Shown: piece after piece, positions 24,751 to 33,584 of the stretch | Layout: each line of letters opens with the position of its first letter | Position numbering within the stretch: the stretch's first letter is position 1 | Assembly: GCA_036337945.1 (NCBI GenBank) | Contig: JAYZDF010000133.1 | Coordinates: 1-40,917 of the forward strand | DNA length: 40,917 nt | Reading direction: 5' to 3' | Origin: JAYZDF01 sp036337945 | GTDB taxonomy: Bacteria; Myxococcota; Kuafuiibacteriia; Kuafuiibacteriales; Kuafuiibacteriaceae | The notes under the pieces: model-generated | What the model saw: only the letters and a program-made list of their open reading frames with translations | What the model was told of the DNA's origin: nothing | Database searches by the model: none | Translations under genes and position numbers: made by a program

Positions 24751-27749
24751 CCCTCGACGAATGCCTTGAGCCTCTTCGACCGCGATGGATGGCGAAGCTT
24801 TCGTAGAGCTTTCGCTTCAATCTGACGAATACGCTCACGAGTAACTTCAAAGTCCTGACCAACCTCTTCAAGGGTGTGATCAGATTTTTCTCCAATTCCA
24901 AAACGCATGCGGAGAACTTTTTCTTCTCTTGGCGTCAAGGTAGCGAGAACCCGTCGTGTCTGTTCTGCAAGGTTAATGGAGATGACAGCATCGCTAGGTG
25001 AGACTGCCGAAGTATCTTCGATGAAATCACCCAGGTGCGAATCCTCTTCTTCTCCGATTGGTGTTTCAAGAGAAATAGGCTCTTTCGCAATCTTGAGAAC
25101 CTTGCGAACTTTATCGAGCGGAAGTTCCATCTTTTCGGCAATTTCTTCCGGTGTTGGCTCCCTTCCGTACTCTTGAACGAGATAACGAGAAGTTCGAATG
25201 AGCTTGTTTATCGTTTCAATCATGTGAACAGGGATACGAATGGTTCGCGCCTGGTCTGCAATTGCTCGAGTGATTGCTTGTCGAATCCACCAAGTGGCGT
25301 AAGTCGAGAATTTATAGCCTCGTTGCCACTCAAACTTATCGACAGCTTTCATCAAACCGATGTTACCTTCTTGAATGAGGTCCAAGAACTGCAAGCCACG
25401 ATTCGTGTACTTCTTGGCAATAGAAACAACAAGACGCAAATTCGCCTCAATCATTTCGGCTTTCGCGCGCTTGGCTTTCCGTTCTCCCTCCTGAATTTGA
25501 GAGTAGGTAACTTTTAGTTCATCAAGTGGAAGGCCCGCTTCGAGTTCAATGCGCTTGATCTTACGAATAGCTCCACGCACTGCACGGTCCATCTCGTGAA
25601 ATCCATCTGCTGTGAGGCCTAGCTCTCGAATCGTGCTGTGCTCTTTCACGGGATTATCGCGGACCTCACGAAGAACTCGTTTCAGCTCAACCAGTGGTCG
25701 ATTCACGCGGCGCTGCCACTCCAAGGCATCTCGTTCTGCGCGACCGACAAGGTCGATAAGCGCTTTGAGTTTGTGAACAATTTTTTGAATTTGCCGTTTA
25801 TTTGGCTGCATTTCTTCCAAGCAGTCAGCCATTTGGTTCCGGTTCTTTTCAAGCTCAGCGTTGATCTCAGCTCTGCGGCCTTTCACCAGCTTCGCTTTAT
25901 TGAGGAGTTCCTCGCGTAATGCATCGTTTTCTGTATCTAAACGAGCAATTTGAGCCATGATTCTATGAACTTTCTCCGTAACGGCGGGCTCGTCAAACAC
26001 CTCGTGCTCTTCGTCGACCTCTTTTACTACGTCACGAATGCGGACTTTATTCGCCTTTAGTTTAGCACCAAGTGAAAGTATTTCTTTCACAGCGAGTGAT
26101 GACTTCAGAACGACCTCGAGAACTTCTTTTTCTCCTGCTTCAATCCGTTTCGCAATGTTGACCTCGTCTTCGCGGGATAGAAGGGAGACAGATCCCATCT
26201 TTCGAAGGTACATTCGAACAGGATCAGTCGTTTTTGAGTACGCGCTGTCGAGTTCATCACCTTTCTCGTCGCCTTCGGGATCTTTCAGAGTATTTTCGTC
26301 GATTTCACGGCCTTCGTTATCTACGATTTCGATTTCTCGGCTATTTAGATATTCGGCAAGCTGGTCCATCTTCTCTGAAGTGAAAGAGTCCTTTGGAAGA
26401 AGCTTTAACACTTCAAACATGGTGACGACGCCTGTTCGAGAACCACGGTCGACGAGAAGCTCTACCGCTAGATTCGCTTTACCGAAATCAACCGTCTTGA
26501 GTTGCTCAGTTTTCTTGATTCGCGGCTTCGCTAATTTTTGCTCTTCGCCAGTCTCTGTATCAAGCGCAGGGTCGTCTAGGAGCATCTCTTTCGTTTTTCG
26601 TTTTGAGATTTTGATTGCAGCGATGATGATCTTCTGAAGATTCGATCGCTCCCGCGGCGTATATTCCCCAGGCCGTTTGCCTTCTAGCTTACTTAAGAGT
26701 TTAAGTTTTTCTTTCTCTACCCGGCCTCGTTGTCTTTCAGCAGCACGTGCGAGCCGCTCTTCTTCTTTTGCCTGCCGTTTCGCCTCTCGCTCCTGTCGCT
26801 TCAGCTCTTGGATTCGTTCACGTTCCGCTCGTTTTTTGTCGGCTTCAATTTGCTTTAGCTTCTGAAGCTTCGCTTTTTCCGCGGCTTTCTTCTCAGCTTC
26901 TTTCTTTTTGGCTGCTAATAGCTTCCTTTTCTCCGCGGCTTTCTTTTTGGCTTCTTTTTTCTTTACCGCCAGTAGCTTTCGCTTTTCGGCAGCTTTCTTT
27001 CTTGCCTCTCTCTTCTTTTCAAGAAGGAGTGCTTTCTTCTCTCGCGCTTTTTCGCGTTCGAGTCGTTTCTTTTCTTGAAGAAGTCGTTTCCGCTCTATTT
27101 CTTTTGCTCGTTTCTCCTTCTTTTTTTCAATGAGGAGAAGTTTCTTCTCTTTGGCCTTTTGTTGGAGCTCGAGTTTCTTGGCTGCTTGTTGCCGCTTTTT
27201 CTCTTGCAGTTTCTTTCGAGCGTCTTTTTTCTTTAGTGCTTCGAGTCGTTTTTTTGCGGATGCCTTCCTTTGAGCAACTTTGGCATTAACCGTTTTTCGG
27301 ATGAGCGAAGCTTGTTTTTGGGTCAGCGGTTCGCGTCCGTCTGCTGGACCAGCATGAGCCTTAGTTCGAGAGGCTGACGCAGTTGTCGTCTTTTTCTTTA
27401 CGACCTTCTTTTTTGCTGCAGGTTTCTTTTTTGCTACAGGTTTCTTTTTTGTGACTTTCTTTGCCGGAGTCTTCTTTGCAGAGATCTTCTTCGTAGTGGT
27501 CTTCTTTGCGACTTTTTTCTTCGCGACTTTCTTCTTCGTTGCTTTTTTCGCAACAGCCTTCTTGGAGATTGCTTTCTTCTTTGCGACTTTTTTAGTTGCA
27601 GTCTTTTTCTTCGACGTGGCCTTCTTTGCGGTCACTTTCTTTTTCGTCGAAGTTTTTTTGGTCGCCTTCTTGGCAACTTTTTTCTTCGTTGCGGTTTTCG
27701 CTTTTGAGTTGCGAGTTGTTGTTGTCTTGCTCTTTGACTTACTTGGCAT
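24747..27749 (-). CDS. rpoD: Primary sigma factor RpoD (sigma-70) with very long Lys-rich N-terminal extension
   Basis: The conserved sigma-70 core is complete: region 1.1-like (about 430-480), region 1.2 (DPVRMYLRKMG), the non-conserved region, region 2 (NLRLVVSIAKKYTNRGLQFLDLIQEGN with YKFSTYATWWIRQAI for -10 binding), region 3 and region 4 (TLEEVGQDFEVTRERIRQIE, helix-turn-helix). Ahead of it lie about 430 extra residues: a histone-H1-like stretch rich in AKK, TKK and VAKK (about 15-130), then a charged coiled coil (about 160-365) with three 18-residue repeats. Total about 1000 residues, against 613 in E. coli. The frame is open to 27776; I chose the ATG at 27749 (MPSKSKSKTTTT), which overlaps dnaG by 11 bp. 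Last gene of the rpsU-dnaG-rpoD operon. It should drive most housekeeping transcription. Confidence 0.97.
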   Translation of the reverse strand: MPSKSKSKTTTTRNSKAKTATKKKVAKKATKKTSTKKKVTAKKATSKKKTATKKVAKKKAISKKAVAKKATKKKVAKKKVAKKTTTKKISAKKTPAKKVTKKKPVAKKKPAAKKKVVKKKTTTASASRTKAHAGPADGREPLTQKQASLIRKTVNAKVAQRKASAKKRLEALKKKDARKKLQEKKRQQAAKKLELQQKAKEKKLLLIEKKKEKRAKEIERKRLLQEKKRLEREKAREKKALLLEKKREARKKAAEKRKLLAVKKKEAKKKAAEKRKLLAAKKKEAEKKAAEKAKLQKLKQIEADKKRAERERIQELKRQEREAKRQAKEEERLARAAERQRGRVEKEKLKLLSKLEGKRPGEYTPRERSNLQKIIIAAIKISKRKTKEMLLDDPALDTETGEEQKLAKPRIKKTEQLKTVDFGKANLAVELLVDRGSRTGVVTMFEVLKLLPKDSFTSEKMDQLAEYLNSREIEIVDNEGREIDENTLKDPEGDEKGDELDSAYSKTTDPVRMYLRKMGSVSLLSREDEVNIAKRIEAGEKEVLEVVLKSSLAVKEILSLGAKLKANKVRIRDVVKEVDEEHEVFDEPAVTEKVHRIMAQIARLDTENDALREELLNKAKLVKGRRAEINAELEKNRNQMADCLEEMQPNKRQIQKIVHKLKALIDLVGRAERDALEWQRRVNRPLVELKRVLREVRDNPVKEHSTIRELGLTADGFHEMDRAVRGAIRKIKRIELEAGLPLDELKVTYSQIQEGERKAKRAKAEMIEANLRLVVSIAKKYTNRGLQFLDLIQEGNIGLMKAVDKFEWQRGYKFSTYATWWIRQAITRAIADQARTIRIPVHMIETINKLIRTSRYLVQEYGREPTPEEIAEKMELPLDKVRKVLKIAKEPISLETPIGEEEDSHLGDFIEDTSAVSPSDAVISINLAEQTRRVLATLTPREEKVLRMRFGIGEKSDHTLEEVGQDFEVTRERIRQIEAKALRKLRHPSRSKRLKAFVEG
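26850..27011 (-). repeat. Three 54-bp tandem repeats inside rpoD
   Basis: Three imperfect copies, each coding 18 residues of the pattern KEAxKKAAEKRKLLAxKK, lie in the coiled-coil extension of RpoD. On the plus strand they read as repeats of GCGGCTTTCTT-type units. They suggest the extension grew by tandem duplication. Copy number may vary between strains. Confidence 0.8.
27387..27704 (-). repeat. Low-complexity Lys/Ala/Thr coding tract in rpoD (histone-H1-like)
   Basis: This part of rpoD encodes a near-continuous run of short units such as AKKATKKK, VAKKKVAKK and PVAKKKPAAKKK with no acidic residues. The DNA is correspondingly poor in sequence variety (AAGAAG-rich on the minus strand). It resembles the C-terminal domain of histone H1 and should be disordered and bind nucleic acid. 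Confidence 0.85.
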
Positions 27750-29571
27750 AGCTTGAAGTACTCCCGAACGTCTCACGGGCTGACCGAAGCTGTTCAGCTT
27801 CTGTCATCAGTGATTGTACGATTTCTGGATTAGATTCTTGGGCAATTCTTTTCGTTAGAGCAGCGAGCCGCTCTCGATAATACTTTGTTAAAACGTGATC
27901 GATGCAGGGTGCCAATTCATCCTCATTGGGAAGTTGTGACATCAATCCCTGTCGTAATTCTGAGATTTCTTCGGGCGAACATACGTCCGCTGCCGCTTCT
28001 AGCGCGTGGTGAGCGTTGAAGTGTACGCCAAGATCCTGAGCTCTGCGGAAGGCGGCGCTGATCCCGGGGTGTTGGAACGCTGATTCTACTTTGGCTTCAA
28101 CTAACTGAGGTAATATCGTTGAGGGGTTACTGACCAAATGTCGGAGAATTGTTTTCTCGGTGACAGGGATTGGTCGTCTCGCTCCTGGGGGAGGATTTCT
28201 CGGCATTGCTGCATTAGGAGGTGCAAACGGATGAGGCTCAGGGCGCTGCTCGGTACGAGAGTTTTTGTTTTTCGTGTTGAGCCGCCGCATGAGTTGCCGT
28301 GCGTCAATACCGAGCGTTTGAGCTACACCTTGAACATAAACTTCGCGATCTCCCGCGTCGGATATAGATGTTAGAAGAGGTCGGATATCGTTTACGACTT
28401 CTACGAGTCCTGCAACGCCGCCACCAGCGTGCTTTTTTCTGGCGTCGGCTAAGAATAAATCAATCGCTGAAGGTGACGACCGTAGCTCTGCGCGAAAAGC
28501 TTCATTGCCTTCACGACTGATGAAAGTGTCTGGGTCATCACTTTTGGGTAACCGCAATACTCTGACTTTGACACCAGCCTGAAGTAACAGTTCGGCAGCG
28601 CGTCGGGTGGCGCGTTGTCCAGCTTCATCACCATCGTAGGCGGTTACGACTTCTGAGGCGAGTTTCGCGAGTTGTTGCGCCTGATGTTTTGAGATTGCAG
28701 TTCCGCAACCCGCGATAGCATTGCGTACACCAGCTTGGTTAAGAGCGATGACATCGAAGTAGCCTTCGACCAAGATGGCCTGTCGCTCTTTTCTAATGAA
28801 AGTTTTGGCTTTGTCCAAACCGTAAAACAATCGAGACTTGTCGTAGACAGGGCTATCAATCGAGTTTAGGTATTTCGGCCCGTCTTCCTTACTCTGCAGC
28901 CAATCAGCTCGCCTTGCTCCGAAGCCTGCAACGTCTCCAGATACGGCATTGATAGGAAAAACTATTTTTCCACGGAAGCGGTCATACACGCCGTTACCTT
29001 GGCTACGCCTTCCGAGCAGTCCGAGCTTTATGCAAAGGTCTTCAGGGACTTTCCGTCTTTTGAGCTCGTTGGCGAGGCCATCCCAACTTTCGGGAGCAAA
29101 CCCGAGGCCAAACGCGGCAATTGTCTCGTCGCTTAAGCCACGATCTTCTCGAAGGTAGCTGAGCGCCGCAGCGTTTTTTGCCAGGCGAGATTCGAAGTAC
29201 TCGCTGCTAATTTGGTTGACTCGGTACATCCTGTCTTTTTCGACCCGCAGACGTTTTTCCTGCGGAGATTCTTGTTTTTGAGGCAGCTCGACGCCAACTT
29301 CTTGAGCAAGCTGACGAACTGCCTCAGGAAACTCAATGGATTCCAGTTTCATCACGAAAGCGAAAACGTCGCCGCCTACACCACAGCCGAAGCAATGAAA
29401 GAGTTTCTTGTTCGAATCGACAGAAAACGACGGTGTCTTTTCCTGATGAAACGGGCAACAACCCATGAGGTTTGTGCCTTTACGAGTGAGTTTAACCGCG
29501 CGACCGATGACTCGCTCTATATCGACCCGATCGCGAACTTCGGCAATTTTTTCTGCCGGAATTTTAACCAA
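27739..29571 (-). CDS. dnaG: DNA primase DnaG
   Basis: DnaG makes RNA primers for replication. Domains in order: CHC2 zinc-finger (CPFHQEKTPSF and FHCFGCGVGGDV), the TOPRIM core (AILVEGYFDVIAL, VTAYDGDEAGQRA, SDDPDTF), and a C-terminal helicase-binding domain. The frame is open to a TTG at 29613, but I prefer the TTG at 29571 (LVKIPAEKIAEVRDRVDI): AGGAAG at 29576-29581 lies at good spacing and the protein then starts as DnaG normally does. About 610 residues. It lies between rpsU and rpoD, and its stop lies 11 bp inside the rpoD start region. Confidence 0.95.
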   Translation of the reverse strand: MVKIPAEKIAEVRDRVDIERVIGRAVKLTRKGTNLMGCCPFHQEKTPSFSVDSNKKLFHCFGCGVGGDVFAFVMKLESIEFPEAVRQLAQEVGVELPQKQESPQEKRLRVEKDRMYRVNQISSEYFESRLAKNAAALSYLREDRGLSDETIAAFGLGFAPESWDGLANELKRRKVPEDLCIKLGLLGRRSQGNGVYDRFRGKIVFPINAVSGDVAGFGARRADWLQSKEDGPKYLNSIDSPVYDKSRLFYGLDKAKTFIRKERQAILVEGYFDVIALNQAGVRNAIAGCGTAISKHQAQQLAKLASEVVTAYDGDEAGQRATRRAAELLLQAGVKVRVLRLPKSDDPDTFISREGNEAFRAELRSSPSAIDLFLADARKKHAGGGVAGLVEVVNDIRPLLTSISDAGDREVYVQGVAQTLGIDARQLMRRLNTKNKNSRTEQRPEPHPFAPPNAAMPRNPPPGARRPIPVTEKTILRHLVSNPSTILPQLVEAKVESAFQHPGISAAFRRAQDLGVHFNAHHALEAAADVCSPEEISELRQGLMSQLPNEDELAPCIDHVLTKYYRERLAALTKRIAQESNPEIVQSLMTEAEQLRSARETFGSTSSYAK

Positions 29572-29575
29572 ACTA

Positions 29576-29581
29576 CTTCCT
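29576..29581 (-). promoter_or_regulatory. Shine-Dalgarno that decides the dnaG start
   Basis: AGGAAG on the minus strand, about four bases before the TTG at 29571. The upstream TTG at 29613 has a poorer site. Confidence 0.5.
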
Positions 29582-29646
29582 ACTCTGAGATTCGATTTCT
29601 CGATCTCCCCCAACTGCTCCGAAATGCTGCTTCATAAACGGTGTTA

Positions 29647-29841
29647 TTAGTTTTCTTTTCGGATTTTCTTTAGAAGGCGCTTACGAGCGGCCGCCGCTTT
29701 CTTCTTCTTTTTGACCGAGGGCTTCTCGTAATGCTCGCGCTTCCTGATTTCGCCAAGAATTCCGGCGCGTTCACATTGTTTCTTGAAACGTCGCATGGCG
29801 CGTTCAAACGACTCGCCTTCTTTTACTTTAATACCAGGCAT
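29647..29841 (-). CDS. rpsU: 30S ribosomal protein bS21
   Basis: A 64-residue basic protein of the small ribosomal subunit: MPGIKVKEGESFERAMRRFKKQ at positions 1-22, shown here in part (MPGIKVKEGESFERAMRR), then ILGEIRKREHYEKPS and a Lys/Arg-rich tail. bS21 helps mRNA binding on the 30S subunit near the anti-Shine-Dalgarno region. The frame could begin at a GTG at 29853, but that codon overlaps the Shine-Dalgarno AGGAGGTG at 29851-29858; the ATG at 29841 is nine bases after it and gives the known N-terminus. First gene of the macromolecular synthesis operon; dnaG begins 75 bp downstream. Confidence 0.96.
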   Translation of the reverse strand: MPGIKVKEGESFERAMRRFKKQCERAGILGEIRKREHYEKPSVKKKKKAAAARKRLLKKIRKEN

Positions 29842-29850
29842 GCTGCATTT

Positions 29851-29858
29851 CACCTCCT
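29851..29858 (-). promoter_or_regulatory. Strong Shine-Dalgarno of rpsU
   Basis: AGGAGGTG on the minus strand, nine bases before the ATG at 29841. It is one of the best ribosome binding sites in the window and fixes the rpsU start. Confidence 0.85.
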
Positions 29859-29981
29859 CTTGCCAAGATTGCGACCCAGGTGAGATCGTCTTCCTTTGTT
29901 CGATGAGTTTTGATTCTCAAAAGTTGTTGAAAAACACATATGAAAATCACGCAAACCCTTTCGTAAACACAAAGTTTTAAT

Positions 29982-30007
29982 ATACCCCTAGGATTGGCCG
30001 GGGGTAT
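29982..30007. other. Inverted repeat between hisI and rpsU
   Basis: ATACCCC (29982-29988) and GGGGTAT (30001-30007) form a seven-base perfect stem with a 12-base loop. It lies in the 230-bp gap between the 3' end of hisI and the rpsU start. No T-tract follows on either strand, so it is not a clear terminator; it may be an operator or a structured leader of the rpsU operon. I see no convincing -10/-35 pair in this gap. Confidence 0.45.
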
Positions 30008-30071
30008 CGTTAGCCTATAGCCCTGTCAAGGAGATCTATTCGTTTGTTAAGCAATTCCTGGTTTGATTTTT

Positions 30072-30458
30072 CTAGTCATTTTCAGGCTTCCAGACCCATT
30101 TCGAATTTTCCTCAACCCATGAAAAGCAGGTATTGGTTCCCAGGTGGCAAGCTGGCCCTTCGGGTGCGACACTGTATATAAGGGTATCTCCATCACAATC
30201 CAATCGGATCTCCGTAATTTTCTGCCGGTTTCCCGACGTCGCTCCTTTGGTCCAAAGCTCTTGTCGCGACCTCGACCAGTAGGTGGCCCATTGGGTCTTC
30301 AGGGTAACAGATAGCGCTTCCTCGTTTACCCATGCCATCATGAGAATTCTACCGGTATGGGCGTCTTGCGCGATGCACGGAACCAAACCGTTCGCGTCTT
30401 CTTTCACTTTTTCCCAGAGCTTATCTCGTTGAGATTCCCTTGATTTTTGTGTTGTCAC
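30072..30458 (-). CDS. hisI: Phosphoribosyl-AMP cyclohydrolase HisI
   Basis: HisI opens the purine ring of phosphoribosyl-AMP in histidine synthesis. The 128-residue product has the family core: LVPCIAQDAHTGRILMMAW, TYWSRSRQELWTKGATSGN, the metal-binding LDCDGDTL and the GPACHLGTNTCF motif with the conserved Cys residues. It is the stand-alone HisI, without the HisE pyrophosphatase domain. Its ATG overlaps the upstream kinase stop by four bases (ATGA), so it is translationally coupled to a signalling kinase. No other his genes are in the window. Confidence 0.94.
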   Translation of the reverse strand: MTTQKSRESQRDKLWEKVKEDANGLVPCIAQDAHTGRILMMAWVNEEALSVTLKTQWATYWSRSRQELWTKGATSGNRQKITEIRLDCDGDTLIYSVAPEGPACHLGTNTCFSWVEENSKWVWKPEND

Positions 30459-32461
30459 TCGCTGGTTTCCTTCGTCGTAGTGGGTCGCTTGGCCGCTGTC
30501 GGCTCCAAAATCTTGTTAATGACATAGGGTTCACCCCTGTTGTCCGGGTCCGGCTCGATAATCCGCACATAGGTTTTGTAGCCCGAGTGCTTCAGTTCAA
30601 TCCGGGTCGATTTATCGGCTGAGATATCGCTCATTTCACCTGGAGTTGTCAGTCCAGTATCGATTCCGTCGAGCCAGATTTCGGCGCCTTTTGGCTCAGA
30701 CCTAATGACCAAGTGTAAGGAAGAACTATTGCCGTAAATCAGGATTCCAGCGTAGACGAGCGCTCCGATCAACGCACCAAGTCCAAAAACGAACAACCAG
30801 ATCCCCAATTGGTCTTTTCTTTGCGCTTTTACAGATGAAGCTCTTTTATTGGGGGGAGGTGTTATAGACGGTTTGGGTTTCCGTGCCGGCGGGGCGCTTG
30901 CAGGCGGCGGAGGTATTGAGCCAACGGGTCGTCCGATTGGCATGCTAATTGGTCGAGCATTGCCTCGGTCGCGCTCTTGCGACTGACTATTCGAAGCCCC
31001 TTTGGCTGGCGTTGCGGCAGCGACAGGTGCCGTTTGTTTCAGTTCGTCTCTACGAGTTCCAAAAAGTGTGGGATCCTCATCATTGACCTCGCTTTCCCTG
31101 GTCGGTTCTTCTTCCACAGACGAGACGACGACGTTTTGAAGTGATTGGCCTGCTTGCCTAATTTCGGCTAACTCACTTTCGCTAAATGTTCCCATCATGG
31201 TTCGCGCTTCGCTCGGATCTTCGGGTTCCTGAACAAACTCGCGATCGCTGACAAATGGGTCAACAGGTTCGGCAGCTACGATAGGATTGTTCGCACGCTC
31301 AATGAGTTCACGCGAGGAAAATTGGTCATTGGTCGGATCCTCATTGATATAGTCCGACGCGACATAAGGTTGAGGTACGGGATCTTGCTGAGGCAGAGCG
31401 GTTCCCGTGATTTCCCAACGCTCAGCTCTTCCCACAGTCATTGCCTTGACGAGCAGGTCTTCATCACCTGTTTCTCGAGCTTTTTGTTCCAAGGACATCC
31501 TATCGTTGAATAGTTCTCTAACGAAGCGAGCGAGACTTACATCAGTGGCTGGGGTACGATTAGAGATAAGGAATTGTTCAATCGAGTCCTCGAATTCTCT
31601 CGCATCTGCGAATCTTCGCCCAGGGTCTTTTCGTAGCGCTTTAAGCAGAATATCGGCCAACTGAGGTGGAAAGTTTTGGTCTAGAGAAGTCGGATGCGGC
31701 GGATCACTATTCAAGATGAGATTCAGTACTTCCATGTCGCTTTGCGCGAAGAACGGGTGACGATGAAGTAAGAGTTCGTACGTAACCTCAGCGAGAGCGA
31801 ATGTGTCAGACCGGCCGTCTAGGCCTCGTCCATGAACTTGCTCTGGTGACATGTACGCGAATTTTCCTTTCACTAATCCTGCGCGCGTTTGATGAAGTTT
31901 GCCTTCCGCTTTGGCTACGCCAAAATCGACCATTTTCACGATTCCGTCATAAGTGACGATGATGTTTTGGGGAGAGACGTCTCGATGAATGATATTTTGC
32001 CGACGACCATTTTCATCTGTAAATTCATGGCCGTAACCCAAACCACGCAAGGCACCACAACAAATTCTACAAGCCAACTCGGTCGGCAGCTTTCGACTAT
32101 CATGATGGAGTCGTGCGAGTAAGTCTCTCAGATTTACACCGCGAAGATGCTCCATAGAAATAAAGAGTGAGCCGTCGAGTTCACCCAGTTCGAATATTTG
32201 AACCACGTTCGGGTGGTGAAGTTGTGAGGCGATTCGGGCTTCGTCGTGGAACATTTGCACGAATTCATGGTCGCTTTGCAGTTCAGGAAGAAGACGCTTC
32301 AATACGACTTCCCTCTCTACACCAGCCGTGGTGAGCATTTTTGCGAGGTATATTTCTGCCATACCTCCAGACGCAATTCGACCGATAATGTCATACCTTT
32401 CTTCTGGGGGTATCGACGAGTCGAAGAGCGGAAGGGAGTGTTTAGGCACGTACGCTGGCAA
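30455..32461 (-). CDS. Membrane serine/threonine kinase with C-terminal PEGA domain
   Basis: A 668-residue protein. Kinase domain at 23-298 with Gly-loop ASGGMAEIY (30-38), Lys55 (VVLKRLL), HRDVSPQN (159-166) and DFG (179-181), followed by YMSPEQ; the HRDVSPQN form is frequent in Myxococcota. A long acidic and Pro-rich linker (about 345-545) leads to one transmembrane helix (about 552-576; LGIWLFVFGLGALIGALVYA) and a C-terminal PEGA domain (about 582-655; SEPKGAEIWLDGIDTGLTTP), so the kinase is cytoplasmic and the PEGA part periplasmic. The start is TTG at 32461, with an AGAGG Shine-Dalgarno at 32468-32472. Coupled to hisI downstream. Signal and substrates are unknown. Confidence 0.94.
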   Translation of the reverse strand: MPAYVPKHSLPLFDSSIPPEERYDIIGRIASGGMAEIYLAKMLTTAGVEREVVLKRLLPELQSDHEFVQMFHDEARIASQLHHPNVVQIFELGELDGSLFISMEHLRGVNLRDLLARLHHDSRKLPTELACRICCGALRGLGYGHEFTDENGRRQNIIHRDVSPQNIIVTYDGIVKMVDFGVAKAEGKLHQTRAGLVKGKFAYMSPEQVHGRGLDGRSDTFALAEVTYELLLHRHPFFAQSDMEVLNLILNSDPPHPTSLDQNFPPQLADILLKALRKDPGRRFADAREFEDSIEQFLISNRTPATDVSLARFVRELFNDRMSLEQKARETGDEDLLVKAMTVGRAERWEITGTALPQQDPVPQPYVASDYINEDPTNDQFSSRELIERANNPIVAAEPVDPFVSDREFVQEPEDPSEARTMMGTFSESELAEIRQAGQSLQNVVVSSVEEEPTRESEVNDEDPTLFGTRRDELKQTAPVAAATPAKGASNSQSQERDRGNARPISMPIGRPVGSIPPPPASAPPARKPKPSITPPPNKRASSVKAQRKDQLGIWLFVFGLGALIGALVYAGILIYGNSSSLHLVIRSEPKGAEIWLDGIDTGLTTPGEMSDISADKSTRIELKHSGYKTYVRIIEPDPDNRGEPYVINKILEPTAAKRPTTTKETSE

Positions 32462-32467
32462 AATGAG

Positions 32468-32472
32468 CCTCT
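32468..32472 (-). promoter_or_regulatory. Shine-Dalgarno that supports the TTG start of the PEGA kinase
   Basis: AGAGG on the minus strand, six bases before TTG at 32461. No in-frame ATG lies upstream that would serve better. Confidence 0.6.
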
Positions 32473-32559
32473 TGTCTCAATGAATAAGTAATTCGAGGCA
32501 TTTCCGCAAGTTATAGGCCGAAAAAGGCTACGCTCACGCGGCTCGAAATCACGCTTTCC

Positions 32560-33486
32560 TTAACGGACTCGGGATTCTTCGAATCGATTGACATCATTCG
32601 ACAGAAAGGTTTGAAGTTCTCGATTGATGAGGTCCGGTTGCTCGATGAGAGCCGCATGCGAACCGTCTGGTATTTCTAATAGCCTGGCGTTAGGAATTTT
32701 TTCCGCCATCTTTTCGGATAAGGCACGCGGCGTGAATAAGTCTTTTTCTCCCGCGACAACGAGAGTCGGTACTTTGATGTCTTCCAACATGTCTTCCGCA
32801 TCATGCTCTTGAGCCGCTCTCGCGAGTTCTAAGAAGACCTGAAAGTCGAGTTGAGACAGATGGTCAAGATATGGCGCCATATCTTCTCTTGGGCACAAGT
32901 TTGGATGCACTAATCCAGTTGCTTTGGCGAAAGGCCAAGCCAAGGGACTGCGTAAGGCCGATTGACTCGCGAGATTCAACACATTGGGATATCGAGTGCC
33001 GTATTTGTATACCGTTTGATATATTTTCATTCCAACTCGAGGGTCGAGAAATGTCTCTGCGGGTTTGCCATAGGCACCAAGCATGGGAACCAGGCCAAGG
33101 ACCCGCTCAGGATATTGGCGGTAGAATTCAAAAATAGTTTGGCAGCCTAAGGAGTGCCCGAGGAGGACAGCCCGATCGACTTCAATTGCATCGAGAATAA
33201 ACCGCAAATCGTCTGCGAGGCTTTTCATGGACAAACTTGTAAGGTCGTGGGGACGACCTGAGGCTCCGTGCCCTGGATAATCCCAGATCACTACTTTATT
33301 CTCTTTTGTAAAGGCTCGCCCAACGTATTGCCAAAAGAAAGTTGATACGCCGAGCCCATTACAACAGACAATCGCTCGCGCGTCCTCTGGTCCGCCATAT
33401 GAGTACGACAACCGATTTTCGTTTGAACCTATTGTTGTTCCGGAGGTTTCCCACCAGGGTCCATTCGTTGAAGCGCTCACCCTCAT
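32560..33486 (-). CDS. Alpha/beta hydrolase
   Basis: A 308-residue alpha/beta-hydrolase-fold protein. Nucleophile elbow GHSLGC (Ser112), Asp in AGEKDLFTP and His in IPDGSHAAL make a complete triad; the oxyanion region is CCNGLG and the fold's DYPGHGASGRP follows. It hydrolyses an ester or another acyl bond; the substrate cannot be told. The frame is open to 33591, but the ATG at 33486 (MRVSASTNGPWW) avoids antisense overlap with the divergent epimerase gene. No signal peptide, so cytoplasmic. The gap of 98 bp to the epimerase start must hold both promoters. Confidence 0.87.
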   Translation of the reverse strand: MRVSASTNGPWWETSGTTIGSNENRLSYSYGGPEDARAIVCCNGLGVSTFFWQYVGRAFTKENKVVIWDYPGHGASGRPHDLTSLSMKSLADDLRFILDAIEVDRAVLLGHSLGCQTIFEFYRQYPERVLGLVPMLGAYGKPAETFLDPRVGMKIYQTVYKYGTRYPNVLNLASQSALRSPLAWPFAKATGLVHPNLCPREDMAPYLDHLSQLDFQVFLELARAAQEHDAEDMLEDIKVPTLVVAGEKDLFTPRALSEKMAEKIPNARLLEIPDGSHAALIEQPDLINRELQTFLSNDVNRFEESRVR

Positions 33487-33584
33487 AGTCGTAACGCAAA
33501 AGCATGATTCTGTCGAACGGAGACTGGACAGAACAAAAGCCAAAGGGGCTGGGCAAACTACTGGTTTCAGGTTACGACCACTGT

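Noticed and set aside
26038..26637. Plus-strand Ser-rich reading frame of 199 residues within rpoD
   Set aside because: Pure shadow of the conserved rpoD coding sequence, with no family features.
27451..27756. Plus-strand Phe-rich reading frame (FFF-type) within rpoD
   Set aside because: It is the complement of the Lys-rich repeat tract in rpoD; low complexity keeps the opposite frame open by chance.
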